From Mycolicibacterium crocinum (lineage in GTDB: Bacteria; Actinomycetota; Actinomycetes; Mycobacteriales; Mycobacteriaceae), in assembly GCF_022370635.2 (NCBI RefSeq), contig NZ_CP092362.2, positions 806,001 to 870,000 on the forward strand: a stretch of DNA of 64,000 bases, in the 5' to 3' direction. This document shows positions 26,192 through 35,071 of the stretch, piece after piece. Below the pieces are notes generated by a model. The model made no database searches and was not told the DNA's origin. It saw nothing but the letters and a program-made list of their open reading frames with translations. Every line of letters starts with the position of its first letter. The stretch's first letter is position 1. The position numbers and the translations under genes were made by a program.

Positions 26192-27912
26192 GAGAGCGGC
26201 GCGGGTTGACGTCCGCGGATCAGCCGCCCCGGGCGGGCCGACGTCGGGACCCCGTTCTCCGAAATCACCTCACCGGAGACGATCGTCGCGACATAACCGT
26301 CGGCGGTCTGGTCGAGCCGTCGCCCGCCCGCGGGCAGGTCAGACTTGACGGTCGGCTGGTGCAGCCGCAACGCTTCGGAGTCGATCACGTTGATGTCGGC
26401 CTTGTATCCCACCGCGAGCCGGCCGCGGTCCGCCAGTCCGGCGATGCGCGCGGGCACCGACGTCAGCTCCTGGATCACCCGTTCCACCGACAGTCGGCCG
26501 GACTCCCGGTCACGCACCCAGTGTGTGAGCATGTAGGTGGGAAAGCTTGCGTCGCAGATCATTCCGTAGTGCGCACCCCCGTCACCCAGACCGAGGACGA
26601 CGTCGTCGCGCTGAATCAGCTCCGCGACCGTGTCCAGCGAGTTGTCGCGGAAGTTGGCGAGTGTGACCAGCAACATGGCGTGACCGTCGTCGTCGAGCAG
26701 CCGGTCGTAGGCCTCCTCCAGCGGGCTGACGCCGCGCGCGGCCGCTCGTGCCCCGATCGAATCCTCCGGCGACGGCTCATAATTCGGCGGATCGCCAAGC
26801 GGGTACATGTAGTTCCACGCTTGGGCCGCGAACATCAGCGGATGCCCGTCGCTGGCCGGACTGTCGTTCAGAATACGTTCCCGCACTTCGGGTTTACGCA
26901 TCTCAGCCACGCGCTCGGCCAACGGCAGATCGGCGATCTCGCGGTACGCCGGATACATGACGAACGGGTTGCCCGACAGGTCCAGGCCGAGCACCAGTCC
27001 GATCGGGCGCGGGAAGATCTGGCCGGTTACGTCGCCGCCGTTGGCGTTGGCCTTCTCGACCATGCGTAGCGCGTCGAGGTGGATCGGCGGACCGGCGTTG
27101 CCGATCGCGAGCGTGAACGTCACGGGCAGACCGACTTCCGAGGCGACGTCGAACACGGCGCTCAAGGCACCCTCATAGTCACCCGCCATCAGATCCGGCA
27201 CGAACTGCAGCAGGCCACCTCCTGCGTCGTCGACGCCGCGGGCGATCGCCTCGATCTCTTCGTACTGCGCCTCGTAGCTCGGAATCGGTTGCCCGCCAGA
27301 TGTTTTGTGCAACGTGAGCCGCGACGAAGCGAAGCCCAGCGCGCCGGCGCGGATCGCTTCCTCGGCCAACTTGCGCATCAGCGCCAGATCCTCGGCGGTG
27401 GGCAGTTCGCGGTCGACACCGCGCTGGCCCATAACGTAGACGCGAAGCGGGGAGTGCGGGAGAAACGCCGCGACGTCGATGTCCCGCTGGCGCGATTCCA
27501 GGGCGTCGAGAAATTCGGGGAAGGTCTCCCATGTCCATGGCAGTCCGTCGACCATCACCACGCCGGGGATGTCCTCGACGCCGGCCATCACGTCGACCAG
27601 GACGTCGTGATCTTCCGGGCGGCACGGCGCGAACCCGACGCCGCAGTTGCCCATGACCGCGGTCGTCACGCCATGCGCGGACGACGGCGTCATCCGGTCT
27701 GACCAGATCGCCTGTCCGTCGTAATGGGTGTGGAGATCGACGAATCCGGGTGTGACGAGCAGGCCGGTCGCGTCGATCTCGCGCTCACCGGTTTCGGAGA
27801 CGGTGCCGACCGCGGCGATGACACCGTCGGACACGGCGACGTCGCCGCGGTACGGCGCACCGCCCAAGCCGTCGACGATCGTGCCGTTGCGGATGACCAA
27901 GTCGTAACTCAT
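26188..27912 (-). CDS. N-acyl-D-amino-acid deacylase-type amidohydrolase
   Basis: A 574-residue amidohydrolase-superfamily enzyme, close to D-aminoacylase in layout. It opens VIRNGTIVDGLGGAPYRGDVAV, then TPGFVDLHTHYDGQ with the metal-binding HxH, and ends with a composite beta-sandwich (VGYKADINVIDSE). GLGDGGAHYG near 430 holds another conserved His/Asp. It hydrolyses an N-acyl or ring amide bond, but the substrate is not evident. It heads a two-gene operon with the CMD-like gene. Confidence 0.85.
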   Translation of the reverse strand: MSYDLVIRNGTIVDGLGGAPYRGDVAVSDGVIAAVGTVSETGEREIDATGLLVTPGFVDLHTHYDGQAIWSDRMTPSSAHGVTTAVMGNCGVGFAPCRPEDHDVLVDVMAGVEDIPGVVMVDGLPWTWETFPEFLDALESRQRDIDVAAFLPHSPLRVYVMGQRGVDRELPTAEDLALMRKLAEEAIRAGALGFASSRLTLHKTSGGQPIPSYEAQYEEIEAIARGVDDAGGGLLQFVPDLMAGDYEGALSAVFDVASEVGLPVTFTLAIGNAGPPIHLDALRMVEKANANGGDVTGQIFPRPIGLVLGLDLSGNPFVMYPAYREIADLPLAERVAEMRKPEVRERILNDSPASDGHPLMFAAQAWNYMYPLGDPPNYEPSPEDSIGARAAARGVSPLEEAYDRLLDDDGHAMLLVTLANFRDNSLDTVAELIQRDDVVLGLGDGGAHYGMICDASFPTYMLTHWVRDRESGRLSVERVIQELTSVPARIAGLADRGRLAVGYKADINVIDSEALRLHQPTVKSDLPAGGRRLDQTADGYVATIVSGEVISENGVPTSARPGRLIRGRQPAPLS

Positions 27913-27938
27913 GGGCTCAGATTACGTCGGCTGCAAGT

Positions 27939-28358
27939 ATGGGAGCTGTGATCGATCACTTCGGAATCAACTGTGACAACTACGCCGAATCCCAAGAGTT
28001 CTACGACAAGGTTCTTCACGTTCTCGGTTTCCACCGGGTGATGGACTTCGGTGAAGCCATCGGCTACGGCACCGAGGGCAAGCCGGCGTTCTGGATCGCC
28101 GATGCCTCAGTCGGGGACGCGACCGGGCCCAACCGTGAGGTGCACATCGCTTTCGAGGCCAAGGACGCCGAATCGGTGCAGGCCTTCTTCCATACCGCCC
28201 TGGCGCTGGGCGTCGAGCCGCTGCACGCGCCGCGGTTGTGGCCCGAGTACCACCCCGGCTACTACGGCGCGTTCGTCCGCGACCCCGAGGGCAACAACGT
28301 CGAAGCGGTGTTCCACGGCGCCCAGCCTGAGGCTCAGGTCCCCACGAACTCCGCGTAG
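27939..28358 (+). CDS. Glyoxalase/VOC-family protein
   Basis: A 139-residue metal-binding betaalphabetabetabeta protein. DHFGINCDNYAESQEFYDKVLHVLGF and YGAFVRDPEGNNVEAVFHG are the VOC start and end motifs; His in the first motif and Glu near the end are the likely metal ligands. GTG start at 27939 in VIDHFG context. Substrate unknown. Divergent from the deacylase gene with 26 bases between. Confidence 0.85.
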   Translation: MGAVIDHFGINCDNYAESQEFYDKVLHVLGFHRVMDFGEAIGYGTEGKPAFWIADASVGDATGPNREVHIAFEAKDAESVQAFFHTALALGVEPLHAPRLWPEYHPGYYGAFVRDPEGNNVEAVFHGAQPEAQVPTNSA

Positions 28359-28368
28359 CGTCGAGACC

Positions 28369-28893
28369 ATGGCTGACTCACTGTCTGACGCGGATGCGGC
28401 CCGTGAACTTCTGCGGGATTCCTTCACCCGCATCATCGAGCACGTCCAGGACATCACCGACGATCTGACCGACGAGGTCTCGTTCTTCCGGCCGACTGCG
28501 ACGGCCAACAGCATCGCCTGGCTGGTGTGGCACAGCGCGCGGGTCCAGGATGCGCAGCTCGCCGACATCGCCGGAACCGATCAGGTGTGGTTCAGCGGTG
28601 GCTGGGTGGACCGGTTCGATCTGGACCTGCCCCGGGATGCGCACGGCTACGGCCACACCCCCGAGGAGGTCGGCAAGGTCCGCGCGCCCGCCGATCTGCT
28701 GGCCGGCTACTACCACGCCGTGCACAAGGTGACTCTGGAGTACATCGCCAGCGTCACCACCGACGAGCTGGCCCGCGTCGTCGACACGAACTGGAATCCG
28801 CCGGTGACCGCGAGCATGCGGTTGGTCAGCATCATCGACGACTGCGCCCAGCACCTGGGTCAGGCGGCCTACGTGCGGGGCATCGCCCGCTGA
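28369..28893 (+). CDS. DinB/DUF664-family protein
   Basis: A 174-residue four-helix protein. Conserved metal-type His occur in WLVWHSARVQD, GYYHAVHKV and DDCAQHLGQAAYVRG, the last being the classical DinB HxxQxxYxRG ending. Mycobacterial relatives include mycothiol-dependent enzymes, but the exact role is unknown. Ten bases downstream of the VOC gene and probably co-transcribed. Confidence 0.83.
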   Translation: MADSLSDADAARELLRDSFTRIIEHVQDITDDLTDEVSFFRPTATANSIAWLVWHSARVQDAQLADIAGTDQVWFSGGWVDRFDLDLPRDAHGYGHTPEEVGKVRAPADLLAGYYHAVHKVTLEYIASVTTDELARVVDTNWNPPVTASMRLVSIIDDCAQHLGQAAYVRGIAR

Positions 28894-29423
28894 TCACCAC
28901 CGCGGTCCGCTGGTGGCCGCCGCTCGGGTTGGCGGCGATGGGACTGCTCGGCTGGGCCGTGGGGAAGGGATCGACGCCGGTCGACGACTGGTTCCAGCGA
29001 GCGAACGGCGGCGTGCTGGGATGGTTGCTGTTCTTCACCGATCAGCGCACGACGCTGGTGATCCTGGTCGCCGCGCTGGGGTTGGCCGCCTACCGGCGGC
29101 GTTGGCTGCTGCTTGCTGTGGTGGCAGTGAGTCCCGTTGCCGCCGTGTGGCTTTCACGCCTGTTCAAGGAATTGTTCGGCCGCACTAAGGGTGGGGCGGT
29201 CGCGTATCCCAGCGGCCACATCACGCTCATGGTCGTGGTGCTCGGCCTGGCGCTTTTGGTGGTGGGTGCGCGGCTGTATGCCGTGGTGGCCGTCGTCTGG
29301 GCGCTGCTGGGCATGCTGGGCCAGTCGGTGACCTACCACTACTTCACCGACGCCGTCGGCGGGCTTCTCCTGGGCAGCGCAATCGTCTGCAGCGTGTTTG
29401 CTGTAATCGGTCAAAACAATTGA
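28890..29423 (+). CDS. PAP2-family membrane phosphatase, probable CTG start
   Basis: An integral membrane protein of about 177 residues with six hydrophobic segments. KELFGRTKGGAVAYPSGH contains the first two PAP2 phosphatase motifs, and TYHYFTD holds the third with its His and Asp, although the usual SR pair before it is missing. It would dephosphorylate a lipid phosphate on the outer face. No ATG, GTG or TTG lies ahead of the first membrane helix in frame; the first codon compatible with the frame is a CTG overlapping the DinB stop as CTGA. The alternatives TTG 28929 and ATG 28938 would cut the first helix. Confidence 0.75.
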   Translation: MITTAVRWWPPLGLAAMGLLGWAVGKGSTPVDDWFQRANGGVLGWLLFFTDQRTTLVILVAALGLAAYRRRWLLLAVVAVSPVAAVWLSRLFKELFGRTKGGAVAYPSGHITLMVVVLGLALLVVGARLYAVVAVVWALLGMLGQSVTYHYFTDAVGGLLLGSAIVCSVFAVIGQNN

Positions 29424-29434
29424 CGTCGACGTCA
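29421..29434. promoter_or_regulatory. Perfect 14-bp palindrome at the start of a 259-base gap
   Basis: TGACGTCGACGTCA is a perfect inverted repeat that begins on the PAP2 stop codon. The rest of the gap (to 29682) holds GC-rich inverted repeats such as GCCGGC...GCCGGC around 29549-29580 and no convincing gene. It is a possible operator for the PPK2 gene; nothing in it matches a riboswitch class I can name. Confidence 0.35.
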
Positions 29435-29486
29435 TGCCGTGCGATGCTCCCGGGCGATTGCCGCATCAACAGATTCGGGGGGATCC

Positions 29487-29534
29487 GTGTCCAGTGCCGT
29501 ACGTCCGCATACCAAGCTCGCTGCCGCTCTGTGA
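29487..29534 (+). CDS. Possible 15-residue upstream peptide in the PPK2 leader
   Basis: A GTG preceded by a GGGGGG run reads SSAVRPHTKLAAAL and then TGA. It looks like the beginning of a secreted protein cut short, or a leader peptide. After the stop the same frame continues for about 30 codons without resembling a known protein. Low support. Confidence 0.2.
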   Translation: MSSAVRPHTKLAAAL

Positions 29535-29682
29535 GGCAAAACCAAGCCGGCAAATCCGACGGCGCCCCGGCCGGCAGTCACGGTCGGTCAGCGCGTCCAG
29601 GAAAGGCCGACACCGCCGCCTGAGCCCGGGTAGTTCACCGTGGCGTCACTCTCGGTTCTCTTAACGCTGCTAATTTCCGGCC

Positions 29683-30540
29683 GTGTCACTCGATAGCCAT
29701 GGCTACACGATTTTCGATGACGACGATGACGACCCGGTGCTGCTGGATGCCGCCGGGCTGGCCGTCGACACGTGGCGGGAGAATTACCCGTACGACGAGC
29801 GGCTGACTCGCAACGAGTACGAAGAGCAGAAGCGGCTGCTGCAGATCGAGCTGCTGAAGCTGCAGAAGTGGAGCCAGGCCCACGGGCTGCGGCACGTCAT
29901 CGTCTTCGAGGGGCGCGATGCTGCCGGTAAGGGCGGCACCATCAAACGGTTCATGGAGCACCTGAACCCGCGGGGCGCGCGGGTCGTCGCACTGGAGAAG
30001 CCGACCGAGAAGGAACGCACCCAGTGGTACTTCCAGCGCTACGTCAACCATCTTCCGGCTGCCGGCGAGATCGTTATGTTCGACCGGTCCTGGTACAACC
30101 GGGCCGGTGTGGAGCGGGTGATGGGGTACTGCACGCCCAAGCAGCACGCCGAGTTCATCCGGCAGGCGCCGCTGTTCGAGCAGATGCTGGTCAACGACGG
30201 GATCAGCCTGACGAAGTTGTGGTTCTCGGTGTCCTCGAGCGAGCAGCGCACCCGGTTCACGATCCGGCAGGTCGATCCGGTGCGGCAGTGGAAACTGTCG
30301 CCGACGGATCTGGCGTCGCTGGACAAGTGGGACGACTACACCTCGGCCAAGGAAGACATGTTCGCCTGGACCGATACCGAGATCGCGCCGTGGACCGTCA
30401 TCAAAAGCAACGACAAGAAACGGGCGCGGATCAACGCGATGCGCCATGTGCTGAGTAAGTTCAACTACGACAACAAAGATTCTGAGGTGGTCGGTCTGCC
30501 CGACCCCTTGATCGTGGGCCGCGCGACTCACTCCGACTGA
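29683..30540 (+). CDS. ppk2: Polyphosphate kinase 2, class I-like
   Basis: A 285-residue PPK2 that transfers phosphate between polyphosphate and nucleoside phosphates. Walker A is EGRDAAGKGGTIKR, the lid region has DPVRQWKLSP, and Walker B is FDRSWYNRAGVERVMG. Length and motifs agree with the single-domain class exemplified by M. tuberculosis Rv3232c. The N-terminus has a run of six Asp (FDDDDDDP). Starts with GTG at 29683 after TTCCGGCC with a weak ribosome site. A second, different PPK2 is at 54806-55663. Confidence 0.92.
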   Translation: MSLDSHGYTIFDDDDDDPVLLDAAGLAVDTWRENYPYDERLTRNEYEEQKRLLQIELLKLQKWSQAHGLRHVIVFEGRDAAGKGGTIKRFMEHLNPRGARVVALEKPTEKERTQWYFQRYVNHLPAAGEIVMFDRSWYNRAGVERVMGYCTPKQHAEFIRQAPLFEQMLVNDGISLTKLWFSVSSSEQRTRFTIRQVDPVRQWKLSPTDLASLDKWDDYTSAKEDMFAWTDTEIAPWTVIKSNDKKRARINAMRHVLSKFNYDNKDSEVVGLPDPLIVGRATHSD

Positions 30541-30568
30541 GGCCTCGCGTCCCCGCAGAGGAGGACGC

Positions 30569-31408
30569 GTGCGGTTCGCGGCGACGCTACTGATGTGGCT
30601 CGTCACGACGCTGTTGTTGGCGGTCGCCCTGCCCGCGGCATGGGTGCAGCAGCACCTGGTCGACGAGGACGGTTACGCGGCGCTGGCGCAGAAGGCGGCG
30701 GCCGATCCCGGGCTGCAGTCGGCGATGGCCTCGGAGCTGACCTCGCAGGTGGGCCGGTTGGGCACCAGCGTGAACACCGGGACCGTGAGCCTGGTCGCCG
30801 CCGCCTACACCGCCGGCTCGTCGTTTCCGGGCCAGTTCGCACAGGCAAACCGCTTCGCCCACCGATGGTTGTTCACCGACCGGGTTCGTTCCAGTGTCGA
30901 TTCGCAGGGCCGCTGGGTCATCGATCTGGCGCCGATGCTCTCCGATGCCGCGTTCAAGGAGACGCTCAGCAACTACAACGTCACGCTGCCGTCCTCGATA
31001 CCAATTCCCTTGACGGACAACGCTCCATCGGCGTTGCGACCCGGTGCGTTGCGTCCGGTCGCGACCTTCGGCCCATGGGTCAGCGTGGGTGCGGCGGTGG
31101 TGGCAGGACTGTTCGCACTGCTGACCCTGTTCGTTGCCCGGAGCCGGGGCAAGATGCTCGTCGGTCTGGGGGTGTCCGCGCTCCTGGTTGGTGCTTCCGG
31201 TTGGGCGGCAATTGAATTCGGGCGACGCCGGCTGAATACCGTGCTGGACAATTCGTCTGGTGATATTCGGCGGATCGCTGAGGTGATGGTCGGCACTGCG
31301 CAGGACAGCATGCATCAGTGGCTGAACATCACCCTGGTGGTGGGCGGCGGCCTGGTGATCATCGGCGTGATCGTGTCGCTTCTGGTGAGTCTGGCCCGGA
31401 CGAACTAG
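30569..31408 (+). CDS. Conserved membrane protein of unknown function
   Basis: A 279-residue protein with a signal-like or anchor helix at the N-terminus (LLMWLVTTLLLAVALPAAWV), an extracytoplasmic region of about 140 residues, and three membrane helices at about 172-190, 196-212 and 250-275. No catalytic motif. GTG start after GGAGGA, an excellent ribosome site. Twenty-eight bases after ppk2 on the same strand. Confidence 0.75.
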   Translation: MRFAATLLMWLVTTLLLAVALPAAWVQQHLVDEDGYAALAQKAAADPGLQSAMASELTSQVGRLGTSVNTGTVSLVAAAYTAGSSFPGQFAQANRFAHRWLFTDRVRSSVDSQGRWVIDLAPMLSDAAFKETLSNYNVTLPSSIPIPLTDNAPSALRPGALRPVATFGPWVSVGAAVVAGLFALLTLFVARSRGKMLVGLGVSALLVGASGWAAIEFGRRRLNTVLDNSSGDIRRIAEVMVGTAQDSMHQWLNITLVVGGGLVIIGVIVSLLVSLARTN

Positions 31409-31410
31409 CC

Positions 31411-32373
31411 ATGCCCTTCGGCACCGACATCGTCGGCCCGCAGAGGCCCGTCACCGAGTGGCCGCCCCTGCGGCCGGGAACACGGCGCAGAACGAGCACG
31501 ATCGACACACATCCGCAGAACCCACACACAGGCGATGTGCAATTGCGTGCCCGCGACGTTCAGTCGAATTCGTCGGGCAACCACGACGTGCTCGACGACG
31601 TCGTCGTACTGGCCCGATTGACCGATCGCGTGATCGACGAGATCAGCGGCGACGACCCACGATTGGGCCGACTGCGGGGCGCACGGGTGGGGGCGGGTTT
31701 CCGTGCGATCGTCAGGGATCTACTCGGAAGCGACATTGCTGGCTCGCCCGCTCTCTACCTATTGCTCGACGACTGGGTGGGTGCGTCGCTGGTGACGGGT
31801 TATGGGGCGCACCACGCCGACATCACCGGCGGGGTGGAGTGGCCGATGTCGGACGGCATATCCGACCACCTGACAGGTATCTGTTCGGGCTTCGCTCCCG
31901 GTGCATCGGCCGTCGACTTCTCCCGGCGCAATCTGCTGATGCCGTGCGTGCGTGGGCCGCTCGCGCCGCCGCTGGGGGAGATGCACCCCGCGGAACCCCT
32001 TCGCCCGCATGGGATGCGGCGGATGCGCAGGCTTGATGTTCTCCCAGACGGCGCAGCGGCCGCGTTCGACGCGCATTTCCGTGACTCCCACGTCGACGCC
32101 GAGGGCATCGAGACGATCGTGCACGAGTACACCGTCGTCGGTGAGATCGACCTGGCCTCGCTTTCGATTTCGCACCTGGCGGCGCAGGCGCGGGTGCTGC
32201 CCTGGCAGGAATGCCCGGGCGCCTTGGCCAGTGCGCAGCGGGTCGTCGGCATGGCGGTGGGCGACGTGCGCGACCGCGTCCGCACCGAGTTCACCGGTAT
32301 CTCGACGTGCACCCACCTCAACGACACCCTCCGGTCGCTGACTGATGCGCAGGCGCTACTTGCTGCGGGCTAG
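31411..32373 (+). CDS. DUF2889-family protein
   Basis: A 320-residue soluble protein with TSTIDTHPQ at the N-terminus and a long alpha/beta body ending in GDVRDRVRTEFTGISTCTHLNDTLRSLTD, characteristic of the DUF2889 family. Function unknown; relatives sit in oxygenase or steroid-type operons. Begins two bases after the membrane-protein stop, so they are one transcript. Confidence 0.8.
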   Translation: MPFGTDIVGPQRPVTEWPPLRPGTRRRTSTIDTHPQNPHTGDVQLRARDVQSNSSGNHDVLDDVVVLARLTDRVIDEISGDDPRLGRLRGARVGAGFRAIVRDLLGSDIAGSPALYLLLDDWVGASLVTGYGAHHADITGGVEWPMSDGISDHLTGICSGFAPGASAVDFSRRNLLMPCVRGPLAPPLGEMHPAEPLRPHGMRRMRRLDVLPDGAAAAFDAHFRDSHVDAEGIETIVHEYTVVGEIDLASLSISHLAAQARVLPWQECPGALASAQRVVGMAVGDVRDRVRTEFTGISTCTHLNDTLRSLTDAQALLAAG

Positions 32374-32401
32374 ATTCCGGCTGCCCTGCTCGCTGGGGCC
32401 G

Positions 32402-33100
32402 TCACTCGTTGTCCTCTTTGGCGTAGTGCCGGGCGACCGGATCCCGCAAGCCACATCCCATCGGTCGCCGGGTGCCGATCTGGTAGCCGAGGAGATAGAG
32501 CGCCGGTGGCAGAAACGCCATCGAAATAGACAGTGCAGCAGCAATAATCGCTTGAACATTCTGGCCGCGAGCCATCGGAAGCTTGCGGGTCGCGTCATCG
32601 ATCCCGGAGACGAGGGCACCTAGGCAAATCATTCCTGCCGCAGGCAGCGTATGTCCATCCCAGCCGACGACTGCGCCACCGACGCCGAAGAAACCGATGA
32701 TGACAACGAAGAGCCACCATGCTTTGGCGGCCGTGAGCCGACCGGGATAGCTGTCGCGCGGCGGCATGGAGGGCGGTTCATCGGGGTCGACGTCGGCTGG
32801 GTCGGGCGCGCTGTCCTGCATGGAGAACGCGTGGTTGCGGCCGCGGATTCGGATGTAGGGCGTCTTGAAATACGCCTGGAGAACGGTGACGATGGCGAGG
32901 CCTACCGCCACGATGACAACTGTCTTCCACCCGCGGCCGGCGAAGCTCAGGGCGGCGAACGTGCCGCCGGTCAGCGAGCCGAACCAGTAGAGCCAGCGCT
33001 CGAATTGGCGATCTTTGACGAAGGCGGTGCCGATCCAACTCCCGAAAAGTATTGCGCCCCCGGCGATCAGCAGCCAGTGCGACCAGGTCTCCAGAGTCAT
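32402..33100 (-). CDS. Multi-pass membrane protein, possible second immunity protein
   Basis: A 232-residue protein with three N-terminal hydrophobic helices (LLIAGGAILFGSWIG, LYWFGSLTGGTFAALSF, VVIVAVGLAIVTVLQA), a soluble acidic loop around 110-140 and three more helices after it. GRGWKTVV...AYFKTPYIRIRGR aligns with GPRGLGIA...AFFRTNYIKLGDR in the 111-residue protein upstream, so the two are paralogues. Start ATG at 33100 (MTLETWSHW). In the operon with the T7SS-like effector; a role as immunity protein is inferred. Confidence 0.7.
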   Translation of the reverse strand: MTLETWSHWLLIAGGAILFGSWIGTAFVKDRQFERWLYWFGSLTGGTFAALSFAGRGWKTVVIVAVGLAIVTVLQAYFKTPYIRIRGRNHAFSMQDSAPDPADVDPDEPPSMPPRDSYPGRLTAAKAWWLFVVIIGFFGVGGAVVGWDGHTLPAAGMICLGALVSGIDDATRKLPMARGQNVQAIIAAALSISMAFLPPALYLLGYQIGTRRPMGCGLRDPVARHYAKEDNE

Positions 33101-33240
33101 GCTCGAGGAACGGTTGCTGGCAGGTGTGCGCACGGAGGTTGAATTGGCAGCGAGCCTGCGGTGGCGGCCATGACGCAGCGGACACGACACCGTGCGTGCT
33201 GGCCATCATGTGTCGGTCTTCGCGTCATGCAGCTACTCGG

Positions 33241-33576
33241 TCACTGGTCTGAATCTGGTCGGCGATCGGCAGGTGTAGCCGCAATGATGCGGTCACCCAA
33301 CTTGATGTAGTTCGTGCGAAAGAATGCCCACACCACTGCAACGAATACCAACGTTGCGTAGGTGGCGAAGGCGATCCCGAGACCCCGCGGGCCAAGGGAA
33401 CCCGACCCGAGCGCCCCCCCGACCAGCCAAGCCACCCAATAAGACCTTCTCTCCCAACGAATATTACGGGCGACCATTACCGCGACCAGTCCGCCGAGCA
33501 TGACCGCGAGACCTACTCCGAAAAGGACCGCGGACCAGGTTGGCATCGCGAACTCAGTTGCCGAAAGCGTTGTCAA
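33241..33576 (-). CDS. Small membrane protein, candidate immunity protein
   Basis: A 111-residue protein with three hydrophobic helices. The start is TTG at 33576, inside the end of the preceding gene: AGGAGG lies five bases before it, while the ATG at 33546 has no ribosome site, which decides the start. The 23-base overlap with the effector gene indicates coupled translation. Homologous to the first half of the membrane protein at 32402-33100. Small membrane proteins directly behind a pore-forming effector commonly act as immunity proteins. Confidence 0.7.
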   Translation of the reverse strand: MTTLSATEFAMPTWSAVLFGVGLAVMLGGLVAVMVARNIRWERRSYWVAWLVGGALGSGSLGPRGLGIAFATYATLVFVAVVWAFFRTNYIKLGDRIIAATPADRRPDSDQ

Positions 33577-35071
33577 AAAAGCCTCCTACTCGCTTGCCAG
33601 CCCACTCGCCACCAGCTGCAACCCCTACGCTCGCGACGACAGCTGCCACGAATGTTCCTTCCGGTCCGACCACGGAGCCGGCGGCCACCGTGGCCAGCCA
33701 CGCCCCGAAAGCACCGCCGCCCGCACTCCCGGCGAGACCGCCGAGCGTTTCACCTGGCTTCGCTCCGTGGTAGATGTCGTTGACAGCCATAACTCCGTCA
33801 ATCAGTGCGCCCGCAGTGCCGAGACGTTTACCGACCTTCATGAGTACACCCGCATCGTCGGCGGTTAGAACGTCCGGCACATAATGTCGCCCGTTGGATG
33901 CGCCGTCAGCCATTGCTTTTATGCCGGCGCCGGCTCCGCCAAGAAGTGCTGAATCTTGCTTCACCAATTCTGACCACGGTGTTCCTTTGGCCACCTCGCT
34001 AACTGTTCGGGCTGCGCCCTCTGGTGACATACCTTGGCCGACGAGCGCATCGACAGCTTGTTTGACGGTTAGGGAACGGGCGAATTGCTCTCCGTCATCG
34101 AGTTGTTGGGTCGCTTGGTCTGCCGACATCGCTGGCAGGCCGTACAACCCTTGCTCCAGTTTTCGTTGTAGGTCCAGTCGCCCTTGAGCACGTGACCGCG
34201 CATCGCCACCAAGAATCGGGTCCTTCGGTAACGGCCCGACAAAGTGCGCCATCCGGAAGTCGTCGAGTCGTTCGCCCGCGAGCCGACGCGCATCGGCATC
34301 AGCCGCCGGATTCGTCGCTGTGGCGAAATCGCGCAAACGTGCTGCGGCATCGGCCTTTTCCTGAGTCATCGGCCCGTCGCTGTTGACCAGTGCCTCATCC
34401 TTGGCGCGCTGGTTGGCATCGTAGTAGTCGGTGGACTCCCGCCCGCGCTGCTCGGATCCCGGCTGCCCGTCGCCGTCGGCATCCTCGATCGGCGCGGGAT
34501 CGTAGCCGTGCTCGGCGCGCAGGTCTGTCAGCGACGACTCCAACTTCGCGCCGTAGTCGTCACGCAGGGCTTCCACCTGATGTAGCACTCCGGACGTCGC
34601 GGCGATTGCGTTGTCCTCCAATGCCGAAATGTCCTGATCGTGGGCCAACGCTTGATCGATCAGCGCGTCGATATAGTGCAGCTGGGTGTTGAGGTTCTCC
34701 ACCTGCATGCCGGAAAAGCGCTGCGCTTCAGCCAGGTTCGCAGCAATATTCGATAGGTCTGTACCGATCGCGGGCAGCTGATCTCGTTGAACCATCAATC
34801 GCGTGGTGGCGCGCTGAACCTCAGCGCTGTCATTGATCGGATGCTCGCCGTTCTCCCGGTTCCATGACGCCCGGAAGCGCTGCTGTGCCTGTTCGAACTC
34901 CGCGTATGTCTCCGCCGTGCAGGCACCGGCGCTGTAAAACGCACGGCCAAGGTCGGCGATCGCTCCCGGGTCTCCGCTCTGCAGCGTCTCGTCGACCTTC
35001 CATGGATCACCGCCGGCCTCGCCGATAAGGGCGCCGACGCTGATGTGGACCAGGCTCGGGTATTCGGTCAC
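33554..35071 (-). CDS. Candidate type VII-secreted membrane-active effector ('TPR repeat region' family)
   Basis: A 505-residue protein. Residues 1 to about 170 are helical with a YxxxE element (YAEFE) and a Trp in a helical-hairpin context, as in ESX substrates. Residues about 195-220 form an acidic linker (DADGDGQPG). The middle is charged and helical with repeats of about 35 residues. The last 88 residues (418-505) are a glycine-zipper hydrophobic domain: LGGLAGSAGGGAFGAWL and FVAAVVASVGVAAGGEWAG. That end resembles membrane-inserting ends of type VII effectors such as TelE. The upstream partner is a DUF2563 protein and the stop is overlapped by a membrane-protein gene. Toxicity is inference. 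Similar mycobacterial proteins are labelled Rv2082-like or 'TPR repeat region'. Confidence 0.7.
   Translation of the reverse strand: MTEYPSLVHISVGALIGEAGGDPWKVDETLQSGDPGAIADLGRAFYSAGACTAETYAEFEQAQQRFRASWNRENGEHPINDSAEVQRATTRLMVQRDQLPAIGTDLSNIAANLAEAQRFSGMQVENLNTQLHYIDALIDQALAHDQDISALEDNAIAATSGVLHQVEALRDDYGAKLESSLTDLRAEHGYDPAPIEDADGDGQPGSEQRGRESTDYYDANQRAKDEALVNSDGPMTQEKADAAARLRDFATATNPAADADARRLAGERLDDFRMAHFVGPLPKDPILGGDARSRAQGRLDLQRKLEQGLYGLPAMSADQATQQLDDGEQFARSLTVKQAVDALVGQGMSPEGAARTVSEVAKGTPWSELVKQDSALLGGAGAGIKAMADGASNGRHYVPDVLTADDAGVLMKVGKRLGTAGALIDGVMAVNDIYHGAKPGETLGGLAGSAGGGAFGAWLATVAAGSVVGPEGTFVAAVVASVGVAAGGEWAGKRVGGFFDNAFGN

Noticed and set aside
29424..29682. Known riboswitch (cobalamin, ydaO/c-di-AMP, M-box, SAM-IV)
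   Set aside because: I compared the conserved boxes I remember and none match; only generic hairpins are visible.
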